From Candidatus Aminicenantes bacterium UBA4085 (GTDB lineage Bacteria > Acidobacteriota > Aminicenantia > Aminicenantales > UBA4085), in the NCBI GenBank assembly GCA_002383325.1, contig DFYJ01000066.1:1-14826 (forward strand): a stretch of 14,826 nucleotides of DNA, given 5' to 3'. Each line of letters begins with the position of its first letter. The stretch's first letter is position 1. A program made the translations under genes and the position numbers. Below are positions 13,455 through 14,826 of the stretch, one piece after another. The notes under the pieces were generated by a model. That model did not search any database. It had not been told where the DNA came from and saw only the letters and a list, made by a program, of their open reading frames with translations.

Positions 13455-14826
13455 ATGAAGTTAGAAGATCTCAAACCAAACACGACTCTCATGGGGCTCA
13501 TTTCAGATAGCACCATCACAGTTGTTAGCGTCCAGTGGCATGGATCGGACGCCCTTGCCCTCATCTATCGTACACCCGCCGGCCGTGTTGCCGAGGAGAT
13601 CCTTTATCGTCACGATGAACCGCGCCTGGAAGTGGTTGAAAAGGGTCGCCCTTGGAGCTTCGACGGAGACGGTGCCCTCTTCCGGCTGGTCTCCGAAGCG
13701 CACCGTATCCGCCTAGCTCACCTCTTTGATCCGGTACTCGCTGTGCATACGTCGCTCGTAGAACCGTTACCGCACCAAATCACTGCAGTATACGAGGCGA
13801 TGCTTCCCCGTCAGCCACTGCGTTTTCTTCTTGCCGACGACCCGGGGGCAGGCAAGACGATTATGGCGGGACTTCTCATCAAGGAACTGATAGCCCGAGG
13901 GGACCTGAAGCGATGCCTCATCGTCTGTCCAGGCGCACTTGCCGAACAGTGGCAGGACGAGTTGTTCCGCCGCTTCCATCTCCCGTTCGAGATTATGACC
14001 AACGACAAGTTTGAAGCCGCCCGTACTGGCAACTGGTTCCTAGAAAACGATTTGACTATCGCCCGTCTCGATAAGCTCTCCCGCAATGAGGATGTTCAAG
14101 CGAAGCTAAGTGCTCCCGACTGCCGATATGACCTAGTTGTTTGTGACGAGGCACACAAGATGTCGGCGACCTTCTTTGGGGGGGAAGTGAAGTTTACCAA
14201 GCGCTATAAGCTTGGCCAGCTCCTCTCGGGCCTCACTCGCCACTTCCTGCTGATGACCGCAACCCCGCATAACGGCAAGGAGGAGGACTTCCAGTTGTTC
14301 CTCGCCTTGCTCGACGGCGATCGTTTCGAGGGTCGCTTCCGTGATGGTGTGCACCAAGTGGAAGTCTCCGATCTGATGCGTCGGATGGTGAAGGAGGGGT
14401 TGGTCAAATTCGACGGCCGACCGCTCTTTCCAGAGCGCATCGCCTACACTGTGCCCTATAAGCTTTCGGAGGACGAGGCGCGCCTATACAAGGAAGTTAC
14501 TGAATACGTGCGCGAGGAGTTCAATCGCGCTGAGGCCTTGCAGAACGACAAGCGCGCTGGAACAGTCGGCTTTGCCCTCACGATCTTGCAGCGTCGCCTC
14601 GCATCATCTTCTGAGGCAATCTATCAATCCCTCCGGCGCCGTCGCGAGCGGTTAGAAAAGCGCTTGCGGGAGCTGGAACTTCTGCAGCGTGGAGCGGCAG
14701 TTCCCGAGATGCCGATCGCCACCGGCCCGCTGCTCGACGCGGAGGACGTCGAAGATCTCGACGAAGCCCCGGAGAACGAAGTCGAGGCCGCCGAAGAGGC
14801 AGTGCTCGATCAGGCCACGGCCGCAG
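13455..14826 (+). CDS. drmD: DrmD-like SNF2-family helicase of a putative DISARM system, cut by the window end
   Basis: The frame is open from ATG at 13455 to the last base, giving 457 residues of a protein usually about 1000 aa or longer. Helicase motifs are clear: PLPHQITAVYE (104-114), Walker A DDPGAGKT (128-135), DEAH (231-234) followed by KMSATFFGGE, motif III TATPHNGKEEDFQLF (268-282), and ILQRRLASSSEAIYQS (377-392). The end of the fragment is a coiled, acidic insert (about 395-457). The N-terminus (MKLEDLKPNT, VVSVQWHG, FDPVLAVHTSLVEPLPHQ) and NDKFEAARTGNWFLENDL match my memory of DrmD, the SNF2-like helicase of class 1 DISARM, a restriction-like anti-phage system. In that class, drmD commonly precedes an adenine methylase gene and drmABC. 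Related helicases also occur beside DUF499/DUF1156 genes, so the system type needs the downstream genes. Codon use and GC differ from the AT-rich genes just before it. Confidence 0.7.
   Translation, partial: MKLEDLKPNTTLMGLISDSTITVVSVQWHGSDALALIYRTPAGRVAEEILYRHDEPRLEVVEKGRPWSFDGDGALFRLVSEAHRIRLAHLFDPVLAVHTSLVEPLPHQITAVYEAMLPRQPLRFLLADDPGAGKTIMAGLLIKELIARGDLKRCLIVCPGALAEQWQDELFRRFHLPFEIMTNDKFEAARTGNWFLENDLTIARLDKLSRNEDVQAKLSAPDCRYDLVVCDEAHKMSATFFGGEVKFTKRYKLGQLLSGLTRHFLLMTATPHNGKEEDFQLFLALLDGDRFEGRFRDGVHQVEVSDLMRRMVKEGLVKFDGRPLFPERIAYTVPYKLSEDEARLYKEVTEYVREEFNRAEALQNDKRAGTVGFALTILQRRLASSSEAIYQSLRRRRERLEKRLRELELLQRGAAVPEMPIATGPLLDAEDVEDLDEAPENEVEAAEEAVLDQATAA

Noticed and set aside
13503..14440. 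Several minus-strand frames opposite the helicase gene
   Set aside because: They are short, mutually overlapping, and antisense to an uninterrupted 457-codon frame with all helicase motifs.

Overview
The window joins two different kinds of DNA. Positions 1 to about 8346 are a dense, GC-rich (about two thirds G+C by eye), single-strand gene run of core-genome type, with short gaps or overlapping stops and starts. A tRNA-Arg gene follows at 8347-8424. From there to about 13450 the DNA is less dense and of mixed composition, with small genes on both strands, several repeat arrays and a distinctly AT-richer block (about 11050-12960). From 13455 to the window end a large helicase gene of phage-defence type begins and is cut off by the edge. 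The source is a high-GC bacterium. The protein style (CHASE2 cyclase, M48 protease, MscS channel fused to a cyclic-nucleotide domain) would suit Acidobacteriota/Aminicenantes-like lineages, but that is an impression and not a placement.

Region 1 (1-8301): a RecD2-type helicase is followed by an exported SH3-like protein and an exported M48 zinc protease, which look translationally coupled. Next come a CHASE2-sensor adenylate cyclase, a metallo-beta-lactamase-fold hydrolase and an MscS-type channel carrying a C-terminal cyclic-nucleotide-binding domain. The last three are separated by 13 bases and by a one-base stop/start overlap. They read as one cAMP module: make the signal, possibly hydrolyse it, and gate a channel with it. 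A sigma70-like promoter over the channel gene's stop codon drives the tRNA.

Region 2 (8347 to about 13450): the intact tRNA-Arg(CCT) gene, with encoded CCA, looks like the integration site of a genomic island. Just downstream lie three tandem 10-bp units and then four TGGCACAA repeats in two pairs, the arrangement expected of integrase arm sites. No integrase is in view. Next is a leftward three-gene operon ending in a RadC-family JAMM protein. A roughly 540-bp non-coding segment then holds twelve copies of YATTGCR on both strands plus CG and AT dinucleotide tracts; this is the strongest unexplained signal here. It is followed by two small rightward genes, one with a cysteine motif I associate with phage-type proteins, then a leftward AT-rich pair (a HExxH zincin-like protein and a 320-aa unknown protein with HEPN-like sequence), then a rightward zinc-ribbon protein.

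Region 3 (13455-14826): the first 457 codons of an SNF2-like helicase closely resembling DrmD of class 1 DISARM. The rest of any defence operon lies beyond the window, so the system cannot be confirmed here.
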